From assembly GCA_902795955.1 (NCBI GenBank), contig CADBNJ010000021.1, positions 1 through 9,230 on the forward strand: a stretch of DNA of 9,230 nt. The letters are read 5' to 3'. This DNA comes from Oscillospiraceae bacterium. Lineage in GTDB: Bacteria > Bacillota > Clostridia > Saccharofermentanales > Saccharofermentanaceae. The notes below the pieces were generated by a model that saw nothing but the letters and a program-made list of their open reading frames with translations, was not told the origin of the DNA and ran no database searches. Below, in pieces: positions 1 to 5,933 of the stretch (positions are counted from its first letter, which is position 1; every line of letters starts with the position of its first letter). Made by a program: the position numbers and the translations under genes.

Positions 1-99
1 AAAACCGTAGCGGCATTTCCAGAACAGCAATAAACTGATCGCGGCAAAAACGGCAAAGAATATGATGTATGGTATTGTTTTCTTACGGTCTGTCGGCAT
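1..99 (-). CDS. N-terminal fragment of a membrane protein (cut by window edge)
   Basis: Read on the minus strand, an ATG at 99-97 opens 33 codons that run to the window edge without a stop. The visible peptide starts MPTDRKKTIPYIIFFAVFAA: a short basic N-terminus followed by one hydrophobic helix (about residues 9-28) and then charged or aromatic residues. This is the pattern of a signal-anchor or first membrane segment of an inner-membrane or exported protein. A TATAAT box on the same strand at 138-133 would place a transcript start about 25-30 bases upstream of this ATG, which supports the start. The ribosome binding site is weak (GGACAG, about 11 bases upstream). The frame also stays open upstream of the ATG, so a longer start is not excluded. 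The family cannot be named from 33 residues. The gene is divergent from the fused ligase gene at 334. Confidence 0.6.
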   Translation of the reverse strand, partial: MPTDRKKTIPYIIFFAVFAAISLLLFWKCRYGF

Positions 100-132
100 T
101 TTTGTTGATCTGTCCGGAATTGTTATGACTAG

Positions 133-138
133 ATTATA
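133..138 (-). promoter_or_regulatory. Possible -10 box for the minus-strand gene
   Basis: The minus strand reads a perfect TATAAT here, about 34 bases before the ATG at 99, giving a predicted start of transcription near 126. No good -35 hexamer is present at a 16-18 base spacing (the best is TCTCAT), so the call rests on the -10 box and its position. Bases 139-256 between this box and the forward promoters hold no gene that I can support. Confidence 0.4.
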
Positions 139-267
139 CAATAACGGTGCCGAAGATGAGACATAAAAAGAATCATTGTCGTGCGCCGTCAGACTGACCA
201 AACACATTATTAAGCCTTGCATTGACAAAAAATGACGGATTAATGCAATTTTCTGGTGATAAAATGT

Positions 268-296
268 TTAACAATTATCCTTTAATCTGATAAAAT
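268..296 (+). promoter_or_regulatory. Sigma-A type promoter for the fused ligase gene
   Basis: TTAACA (268-273), a 17-base spacer and TAAAAT (291-296) form a good housekeeping promoter. An extended -10 TG sits at 288-289. Predicted transcription start is near 303, about 31 bases before the ATG at 334. The -10 box lies inside a perfect dyad (287-305), so a repressor or hairpin there would interfere directly with initiation. A second identical nonamer, TGATAAAAT, at 257-265 may be an upstream extended -10 promoter with a poor -35 (GGATTA at 237-242). Confidence 0.6.
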
Positions 297-312
297 TCTT
301 ATCAGTTTTTTT
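287..312 (+). repeat. Perfect inverted repeat followed by T7 (operator or terminator-like)
   Basis: CTGATAA (287-293), a 5-base loop AATTC and TTATCAG (299-305) are exact reverse complements, followed at once by seven T residues (306-312). Structurally it resembles an AT-rich intrinsic terminator, but it overlaps the -10 box and predicted start of the best promoter. An operator is therefore the simpler reading for transcripts starting near 303. For a transcript from further upstream the whole hairpin and T run would be transcribed and could attenuate it. Which reading is right cannot be decided from sequence alone. Confidence 0.5.
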
Positions 313-333
313 ATATTGCAGAGGTGAAGAGAT

Positions 334-2859
334 ATGAAGATCAGCTTTTCGACACTGGCATGCCCTGATTTCTCATGGCAGGACATCTATTCCATGGCAA
401 AGGACTTCGGTTTTGACGGGATCGAGATCAGAGGTCTTGGCAAGGACATTTTCTCTGTTAAGGCTCCGCCGTTCAGAGATGAGAATATCAATGCTACAGT
501 TGAGAAGCTAAAGAAGCTAAAGCTTGAGATATCATGTCTGTCGTCCGGCGTCGTACTTAACGATCCCGCCAATGAGGCAGAGGCAATTAATGAGATCACC
601 GCATATGCAAAGCTCGCCAATAAAGTCGGCGCAAGCTTCATAAGAGTACTTGGTGACCGCAATCCTCAGCCTGAGAAGGAAGTTGACGACAATATAGTCA
701 TCGGCATAATGAAGAAGCTCGTTCCGATCGCGGAAGAGAACAATGTAACATTGCTGCTCGAGACCAACGGTGTTTACTGCGATACGAAGAGGCTTAAGGG
801 TGTTATTGATGCCATCGGCAGCCGCAAGGTTGCAGCCCTTTGGGATATGCATCATCCCTACAGGTTTGCAGGCGAGAAGCCGGCAGAGACTGTTGCCAAT
901 CTCGGTGAGCTCATCAAGTACACACATGTCAAGGACAGCGTAATGAACGACGGCAAGGTGGTTTACAAGATGATGGGTTCAGGTGACATGCCCGTCAAGG
1001 AGTGTTTCGCGGCGCTTGATTCCATAAATTATCAGGGGTATGTAACGCTGGAGTGGGTATACAGATGGTCGCGTGACATGCTGGATGCCAATATCGTCGT
1101 TCCCCAGTTCGCAAGCTACATGGAGACATATAAGCCCAAGCAGAAGACCGAGCTTCAGGTCGATAAGAGAGGGACAGGATATTATCCCTGGCCAAAGGAG
1201 ACTCTGATCGATCTGACATTCCCGGATGTTCTCGATAAGATATGCGAGCTTTTCCCGAATCAGTACGCATTCAGATATACAGAGCTCGACTATACAAGAA
1301 CATATCCCGAATTCAGGGACGATGTTGATAATCTCGCCAGAGCATTTCTTGCAATGGGCTGTAAGAAAGGCGATCACATAGCAATCTGGGCAACCAATGT
1401 TCCCCAGTGGTACCTCACATTCTGGGCTGCAACAAAGATTGGCTGCGTCCTCGTAACCGTTAACACGGCATATAAGATCCATGAGATCGAATATCTCCTG
1501 AGACAGTCTGATACGAGCACGCTGGTCATGATCGACAAGTACAAGGACTGTGATTATCTTCAGATCATAAACGAGATCTGCCCGGAACTTGCTTCTTCCG
1601 AACCCGGTAAGCTCGAAGCCGAGAGACTCCCCGTTCTCAAGAATGTCATCACATGCGAATCAAGAGTTCCGGGATGCTTCCACTGGGATGATCTTCCCGC
1701 TCTTGCCGAGACAGTACATTACAGTGAAGTGGAGAAGATCCGCCGTACCGTTGATAAGCATGATGTCTGCAACATGCAGTACACATCAGGAACGACGGGA
1801 TTCCCCAAGGGCGTTATGCTCACGCACTATAACGTTGTAAATAACGGTAAGGCCGTTGGTGACTGCATGGATCTGTCCAACTTCGACAGGATGATGATCC
1901 AGGTTCCCATGTTCCATTGCTTCGGTATGGTCCTCGCAATGACGGCATCCGTTACACACGGAGTTACGATGTCCCCCATTACAGCTTTCTCACCTCGAAA
2001 GGGGCTCAACTGCATCAACCAGGAGAAGATCACATGCTTCCACGGCGTGCCTACGATGTTCATAGCAATGCTGGGTCACGAGCACTTCCCAAAGACTGAC
2101 TTCTCACACATGAGAACAGGTATCATGGCAGGTTCTCCTTGCCCCATCAAGACGATGGAGGAAGTTATCGAGAAGATGCATATGCCGGAGATCGTAATCA
2201 CATACGGTCAGACAGAGGCATCTCCTGCGACGACGATGAGCAAAACAACAGATACTATCGAGCAGAGAGTAAATACAGTAGGACCTTCCATCTTCGGCGT
2301 TGAGACCAAGATCGTAGATCCCGAGACAGGCGAGGAGTGCCCTGACGGCGTTCCCGGCGAGTTCTGTGCACGCGGATACAATATCATGAAAGGCTATTAC
2401 AAGATGCCTGAGGCAACTGCCGCAGCGATCGATGAAGAAGGCTGGCTGCATTCGGGAGACCTGGCTCTGAGACGTCCCGAGGACGGATACTACAAGATCA
2501 CAGGCCGTAGCAAGGATATGATCATCCGTGGCGGCGAGAATATCTATCCTAAGGAGATAGAGGACTTCCTCTATACACATCCCAAGATCAAGGACGTTCA
2601 GGTAATCGGTGTTCCCGATGCCGACTACGGTGAGGAGATCCTTGCTGCTGTTGTTCTTAAGCCCGGCGAGGAATCATCTGAAGAAGAGATCAAAGAATAT
2701 GTAAGAACACACATGGCTAAGCATAAGATACCGAGATATGTCGATTTTGTTGACGGATTCCCGATGAATGCCGCAGGTAAGATCCTGAAGTACAAGATGC
2801 GTCAAGAGGCTACGGAGAGACATAATCTCGGCGATGCGAGCAAGATAGTGACAGCATAA
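334..2859 (+). CDS. Fusion: TIM-barrel sugar-phosphate isomerase/epimerase-like domain plus AMP-forming acyl-CoA synthetase
   Basis: This is an 841-residue cytoplasmic protein of two complete domains. Residues 1 to about 265 form a xylose-isomerase-like TIM barrel (IolE/hydroxypyruvate isomerase superfamily): it opens MKISFSTLACPDFSWQDIYS and keeps four plausible divalent-metal ligands, E143 (LLLETN), D171 (WDMHH), H198 (YTHVKD) and E240 (TLEW). A linker of about 25 residues leads into an ANL-superfamily acyl-CoA synthetase from about residue 290. Its P-loop YTSGTTGFPKG starts at Y483, with YGQTE at 624-628, GWLHSGD at 703-709 (D709 for the ribose), GRSKD at 724-728, and the C-terminal catalytic lysine K816 in NAAGKILK. 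By family the ligase turns a carboxylic acid, ATP and CoA into acyl-CoA, AMP and PPi, and its sequence resembles the fatty-acyl-CoA synthetase (YngI-like) group. The barrel's substrate is unknown. The start is supported by GAGGTGA at 321-327. No internal stop, frameshift or internal start was seen at the junction. It appears to be a single-gene unit. Confidence 0.9.
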   Translation: MKISFSTLACPDFSWQDIYSMAKDFGFDGIEIRGLGKDIFSVKAPPFRDENINATVEKLKKLKLEISCLSSGVVLNDPANEAEAINEITAYAKLANKVGASFIRVLGDRNPQPEKEVDDNIVIGIMKKLVPIAEENNVTLLLETNGVYCDTKRLKGVIDAIGSRKVAALWDMHHPYRFAGEKPAETVANLGELIKYTHVKDSVMNDGKVVYKMMGSGDMPVKECFAALDSINYQGYVTLEWVYRWSRDMLDANIVVPQFASYMETYKPKQKTELQVDKRGTGYYPWPKETLIDLTFPDVLDKICELFPNQYAFRYTELDYTRTYPEFRDDVDNLARAFLAMGCKKGDHIAIWATNVPQWYLTFWAATKIGCVLVTVNTAYKIHEIEYLLRQSDTSTLVMIDKYKDCDYLQIINEICPELASSEPGKLEAERLPVLKNVITCESRVPGCFHWDDLPALAETVHYSEVEKIRRTVDKHDVCNMQYTSGTTGFPKGVMLTHYNVVNNGKAVGDCMDLSNFDRMMIQVPMFHCFGMVLAMTASVTHGVTMSPITAFSPRKGLNCINQEKITCFHGVPTMFIAMLGHEHFPKTDFSHMRTGIMAGSPCPIKTMEEVIEKMHMPEIVITYGQTEASPATTMSKTTDTIEQRVNTVGPSIFGVETKIVDPETGEECPDGVPGEFCARGYNIMKGYYKMPEATAAAIDEEGWLHSGDLALRRPEDGYYKITGRSKDMIIRGGENIYPKEIEDFLYTHPKIKDVQVIGVPDADYGEEILAAVVLKPGEESSEEEIKEYVRTHMAKHKIPRYVDFVDGFPMNAAGKILKYKMRQEATERHNLGDASKIVTA

Positions 2860-2946
2860 GGGACGCTCATGACTTTTTTCTGAAACCGGTCCTCGATGTG
2901 CATCGTTGAGGTTTACAACATCTTAACGATTACCCGGTCTGTTTAG

Positions 2947-2955
2947 TGTTATCAT
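2947..2955 (+). promoter_or_regulatory. Possible extended -10 promoter for the flavoprotein gene
   Basis: TG, one base, then TATCAT (2950-2955) fits an extended -10 element, with a predicted start near 2962. No good -35 is found at 16-18 bases; TTAACG at 2923-2928 is 21 bases away. A promoter is expected here because the gap after the ligase gene is 130 bases, but the exact element is uncertain. Confidence 0.35.
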
Positions 2956-2958
2956 TAA

Positions 2959-2978
2959 CGTATATAAGCGTATATACG
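2959..2978. repeat. Perfect 8+4+8 palindrome in the flavoprotein leader
   Basis: CGTATATA (2959-2966), AGCG, then TATATACG (2971-2978) are exact reverse complements around a 4-base centre. The element lies between the probable -10 box and the ribosome binding site GAGGTG (2978-2983), touching the latter. Its size and position fit an operator for a dimeric repressor near +1. In RNA it could fold into a weak hairpin next to the ribosome binding site. No regulator gene is seen nearby. Confidence 0.5.
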
Positions 2979-2989
2979 AGGTGTTTGTT

Positions 2990-4363
2990 ATGCCGGATTA
3001 TGATGTGATAATTATCGGTGCGGGGCCGGGGGGTATTTTCTCGGCATATGAGCTGGTCAGCAAAGCTCCGGGGATGAAGGTCGCCGTATTTGAGGCCGGA
3101 AGGTCGCTGGAGGAGCGCAAATGCCCTATAGACGGAGTTAAGATCAAGTCATGCATCAACTGCAGGTCATGTGCCGTGATGCGCGGCTTTGGCGGCGCCG
3201 GTGCTTTCTCTGACGGCAAATACAACATCACCAATGATTTCGGCGGTACATTGTATGAGCATATCGGCAAGGAGTGCGCACTGGAACTGATGAACTATGT
3301 TGACGGGATCAACATGGCTAACGGCGGTGAGGGAACGAAGCTGTACACTACGGCGGGAACAAGGTTCAAGAAGATCTGTCTTGAGAACAAGCTCCACCTT
3401 CTTGATGCGTCGGTCAGACATCTTGGTACTGATAAGAATTATGAAGTTCTCGGCAATATTTATGATCTTCTCAAAGATAAGGCAGACTTTTTCTTCAACA
3501 CCAATGTCGATGGTGTGAGAGTGACGGACGGAGGGTATGAAGTCACTTCCGGTGATAAGACATTTACGTGCAGATACTGCATTATTTCCGTAGGCAGATC
3601 CGGCAGCAAGTGGATCGAGAGGGTATGCAGGGAGCTTGATATCGAGACCTTCTCCAACCGTGTGGACATCGGTGTCAGAGTGGAGCTTCCCGCAGTGGTC
3701 TTCTCGCATCTTACGTCAGAACTGTACGAGTCGAAGATCGTATACAGGACAGAGAAGTTTGAGGACCGTGTAAGGACATTCTGCATGAACCCGAACGGGT
3801 ATGTCGTAAATGAGAATACTAACGGGATAGTGACGGTTAACGGACACAGTTTTGATTCGCCGGAACTGCAGTCTGACAATACTAATTTCGCGCTGCTGGT
3901 GGCAAAGCATTTCTCCGAGCCGTTCAAGGACAGCAACGGATACGGAGAATCCATTGCGAGACTGTCCAATATGCTCGGCGGAGGAGTCATCGTGCAGAGA
4001 TTCGGTGACCTGATGAGAGGAAGAAGGACGAATACATCGAGGCTTGAGGAATGCACGGTAAGGCCGACTCTTCAGGCTACGCCGGGAGATCTCAGTCTTG
4101 TGCTGCCCAAGCGTATTCTCGACGGCATTATCGAGATGATATACGCGCTTGATAAGATCGCACCGGGAACGGCAAATGACGACACATTACTGTATGGTGT
4201 GGAAGTTAAGTTCTACAACATGGAAGTTGCCATAGATGAGAATCTCGAGACTAAGTACAAGGGCCTTTATGTGATAGGAGACGGATCAGGCGTTACGCAT
4301 TCTCTGTCTCATGCTTCTGCAAGCGGTGTTTATGTGGCAAGGAAGATTGCCGAAGAAGTGTAA
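2990..4363 (+). CDS. FAD-dependent dehydrogenase, COG2509 type
   Basis: A 457-residue soluble flavoprotein of the uncharacterised FAD-dependent dehydrogenase group COG2509. The N-terminus has the Rossmann dinucleotide fold: YDVIIIGAGPGG at residues 4-15, then VAVFEAG with E35 expected to bind the FAD ribose. The C-terminal FAD-binding signature YVIGDGSGVTHSLSHASASG begins at Y427. A cysteine cluster, C45, C55, C58 and C61, lies just before the glycine-rich GFGGAGAFSDGK (66-77). Such cysteines recur in this family as I remember it, and could bind metal or act in redox, but their role is not established. The natural substrate is unknown. A GTG at 2981 would add three residues, but it is inside the ribosome binding site GAGGTG (2978-2983), which sits six bases before ATG 2990, so ATG is chosen. 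The diguanylate cyclase gene follows after 24 bases, suggesting one transcript. Confidence 0.88.
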   Translation: MPDYDVIIIGAGPGGIFSAYELVSKAPGMKVAVFEAGRSLEERKCPIDGVKIKSCINCRSCAVMRGFGGAGAFSDGKYNITNDFGGTLYEHIGKECALELMNYVDGINMANGGEGTKLYTTAGTRFKKICLENKLHLLDASVRHLGTDKNYEVLGNIYDLLKDKADFFFNTNVDGVRVTDGGYEVTSGDKTFTCRYCIISVGRSGSKWIERVCRELDIETFSNRVDIGVRVELPAVVFSHLTSELYESKIVYRTEKFEDRVRTFCMNPNGYVVNENTNGIVTVNGHSFDSPELQSDNTNFALLVAKHFSEPFKDSNGYGESIARLSNMLGGGVIVQRFGDLMRGRRTNTSRLEECTVRPTLQATPGDLSLVLPKRILDGIIEMIYALDKIAPGTANDDTLLYGVEVKFYNMEVAIDENLETKYKGLYVIGDGSGVTHSLSHASASGVYVARKIAEEV

Positions 4364-4387
4364 TGCACGGCAGTGAGGGGAAGTATT

Positions 4388-5860
4388 ATGAAGAAGGGCA
4401 GAAGACATCCGTCGATCGGAACAAAGATGTATATCTTCGTGATAATTACCGTCCTGTTCGCGGCTTTCGGTGTCTGCATGCTGTCTTTCCTTATCAATGC
4501 ATCTCAGATCGATTCGTATTTTAAGAGACTTACCATTAATTCCGCCCAGTATGCATCAACATATGTTGATATCGATTTTATCAAACATCTGAGATCGGTA
4601 GTGGAATCGGACGAGTATCAGGCGATAAGAGGTGCTGCCGAAGCAGCGGATGATGATACATCTGTAGTTGATTATCTTAAGCAGAAGGGGCTTTGGGATA
4701 AGTATGTTGCCGAGAGAGAAGAACTCATCAATTTCGTGAAGAACATGACAGACGTTGAATACCTGTATATAGTCGCATGGGGAGTCGATTCCGATCACGA
4801 CATGTATCTTCTTGATGCAGATGACGTTGCATTCTATGAGACCGGCTACTACGAGGAGAGGGAAGCTGAGTTCGAGGGCGTTGATCCGCATAATATCATT
4901 GAGCCGGTTATCAGTAACGGAGACTGGGGATGGCTGTGTTCAGGCTATGTGCCCTTATATGACGAGGAAGGCAACCTCGTCTGTCACGTCGGCTGTGACG
5001 TCGATATGGAGAATGTCATGAGTGCGAGATGGTCCAACCTGACTTATATCCTGTCAGGTGCTTTGGCTCTCATGGCCATTGTGCTTGCCGGAGCGATCTT
5101 CTCCGTAAGAAGACAGGTCGTAAAGCCTCTCAATCAGATAAACAGCGGAATGAAGGGATTCACCCCCGGGGCCGGCAAAGATTACAAAGAATCAGGCATT
5201 ATAGATCTCGACATTACGCGTAAGGACGAGATCGGTGATATCTATAACGGCATCCGTTCGATGCAGACGAGGATAGTGGATTACATCAATGACATAACCG
5301 CGATCAGACAGGATAAGGAGAAGGCTGAGGAAGAGATCGGTGAGATAAGCAGGGAAGCATATAAGGATTCGCTTACCGGTGTAGGCAACAAGTCGGCATA
5401 TAACCGTAAGGTGAGTGAGATAGATTACGAACTCGGTGATACCCTTAATGAAGTTGCGATAGTAATGATGGATGTTAATCTTCTCAAAATGGTGAATGAT
5501 AATTACGGTCACGCTGCAGGTGATTCCTATCTTTGCGGATGCTGCCATTCGATATGTGATATCTTCAAGCATTCTCCGGTATACAGAGTCGGAGGAGATG
5601 AGTTTGTAGCTATACTGCTCGGTGAGGACTACAAGAACAGGGAAGAGAGGCTCTCCGAGCTCCGTTCTGCTTTCGACAGGACGTTCCACGATATGGATGT
5701 TGAACCGTGGCTCAGGTATTCTGTCTCCGCAGGAATGGCGGAATACTCCTATCAGGATGAGAATATCGAATCAGTGTTCAGGCGTGCCGATAAGCTCATG
5801 TATGAGGATAAGATGTCTTTTAAGAATAAAAACGGTCTGAACGGCAATAGCGGAAGGTAG
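4388..5860 (+). CDS. Membrane-bound diguanylate cyclase (Cache-like sensor, HAMP, GGDEF)
   Basis: A 490-residue protein predicted to make cyclic di-GMP from two GTP in response to an extracellular signal. Order of parts: transmembrane helix 1 (about 14-36); extracellular region (about 37-217) ending in a Cache/PAS-like YVPLYDEEGNLVCHVGCDVD strand pair; helix 2 (about 218-240); HAMP-like segment (VVKPLNQINSG onward); a short charged coiled coil; and a GGDEF domain from about 328. The GGDEF domain has DSLTGVGNK, MMDVNLLKMVNDNYGH with metal ligand D362, and an intact GGDEF at 402-406, so it should be active. The inhibitory I-site RxxD is absent: FKHS occupies its place, five residues before GGDEF. 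GAGGGG at 4375-4380 lies seven bases before ATG 4388. An in-frame GTG at 4373 is just before this site, so the shorter start is preferred. It is probably cotranscribed with the upstream flavoprotein. Confidence 0.88.
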   Translation: MKKGRRHPSIGTKMYIFVIITVLFAAFGVCMLSFLINASQIDSYFKRLTINSAQYASTYVDIDFIKHLRSVVESDEYQAIRGAAEAADDDTSVVDYLKQKGLWDKYVAEREELINFVKNMTDVEYLYIVAWGVDSDHDMYLLDADDVAFYETGYYEEREAEFEGVDPHNIIEPVISNGDWGWLCSGYVPLYDEEGNLVCHVGCDVDMENVMSARWSNLTYILSGALALMAIVLAGAIFSVRRQVVKPLNQINSGMKGFTPGAGKDYKESGIIDLDITRKDEIGDIYNGIRSMQTRIVDYINDITAIRQDKEKAEEEIGEISREAYKDSLTGVGNKSAYNRKVSEIDYELGDTLNEVAIVMMDVNLLKMVNDNYGHAAGDSYLCGCCHSICDIFKHSPVYRVGGDEFVAILLGEDYKNREERLSELRSAFDRTFHDMDVEPWLRYSVSAGMAEYSYQDENIESVFRRADKLMYEDKMSFKNKNGLNGNSGR

Positions 5861-5869
5861 TTGCTTTTC

Positions 5870-5899
5870 TTGACACTTCCATAATTATCCTTGTATACT
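5870..5899 (+). promoter_or_regulatory. Sigma-A promoter for the symporter/exporter unit
   Basis: TTGACA (5870-5875) is a perfect -35. It is separated by 18 bases from TATACT (5894-5899), a five-of-six -10. Predicted transcription start is near 5906, leaving a leader of about 28 bases before ATG 5934. It begins ten bases after the cyclase stop codon, so it marks a new unit. No terminator hairpin separates it from the upstream gene, so read-through is possible. Confidence 0.75.
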
Positions 5900-5933
5900 T
5901 TTCCCGTTATGAATAATAGGAGTGTATCAGGAT

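Noticed and set aside
188..198. Small dyad GTCAG-A-CTGAC between the divergent genes
   Set aside because: Five-base arms are too short to distinguish from chance without comparison to relatives.
222..227. Perfect TTGACA as a -35 for the forward gene
   Set aside because: At 17 bases it faces GCAATT, a poor -10, and the good TAAAAT boxes are 32 and 63 bases away, so it does not form a promoter.
532..927. Antisense open frames inside the fused ligase gene, and similar ones opposite the other genes
   Set aside because: They lie wholly within well-supported genes, have no recognisable motifs or ribosome binding sites, and are explained by codon bias of the coding strand.
2847..2879. Possible terminator after the fused ligase: T6 at 2874-2879 with an imperfect stem before it
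   Set aside because: The stem (AGT and AGC pairing with GCT and ACT) is broken by an internal loop and is too weak to call.
2891..2911. Hairpin CCT-CGAT-GTGC-ATCG-TTG-AGG in the intergenic gap
   Set aside because: The stem is short with a 3-base bulge and no T run follows, so neither a terminator nor a conserved RNA is supported.
2981..2989. GTG start giving a three-residue longer flavoprotein
   Set aside because: The GTG is the 3' part of the ribosome binding site GAGGTG (2978-2983), ideally spaced for ATG 2990, and the family N-terminus begins directly before the YDVIIIGAGPGG motif.
4373..4387. GTG start giving a five-residue longer diguanylate cyclase
   Set aside because: It overlaps the beginning of GAGGGG (4375-4380), which is correctly spaced for ATG 4388, and has no ribosome binding site of its own.
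4363..4543. ATG overlapping the flavoprotein stop (TAATG) as a coupled gene start
   Set aside because: That frame ends after about 60 codons, overlaps the cyclase gene in another frame, and has no recognisable features.
5922..5933. GTG start giving a four-residue longer symporter
   Set aside because: It overlaps the end of AGGAG (5918-5922), so the ribosome could not use both; ATG 5934 is the better start.
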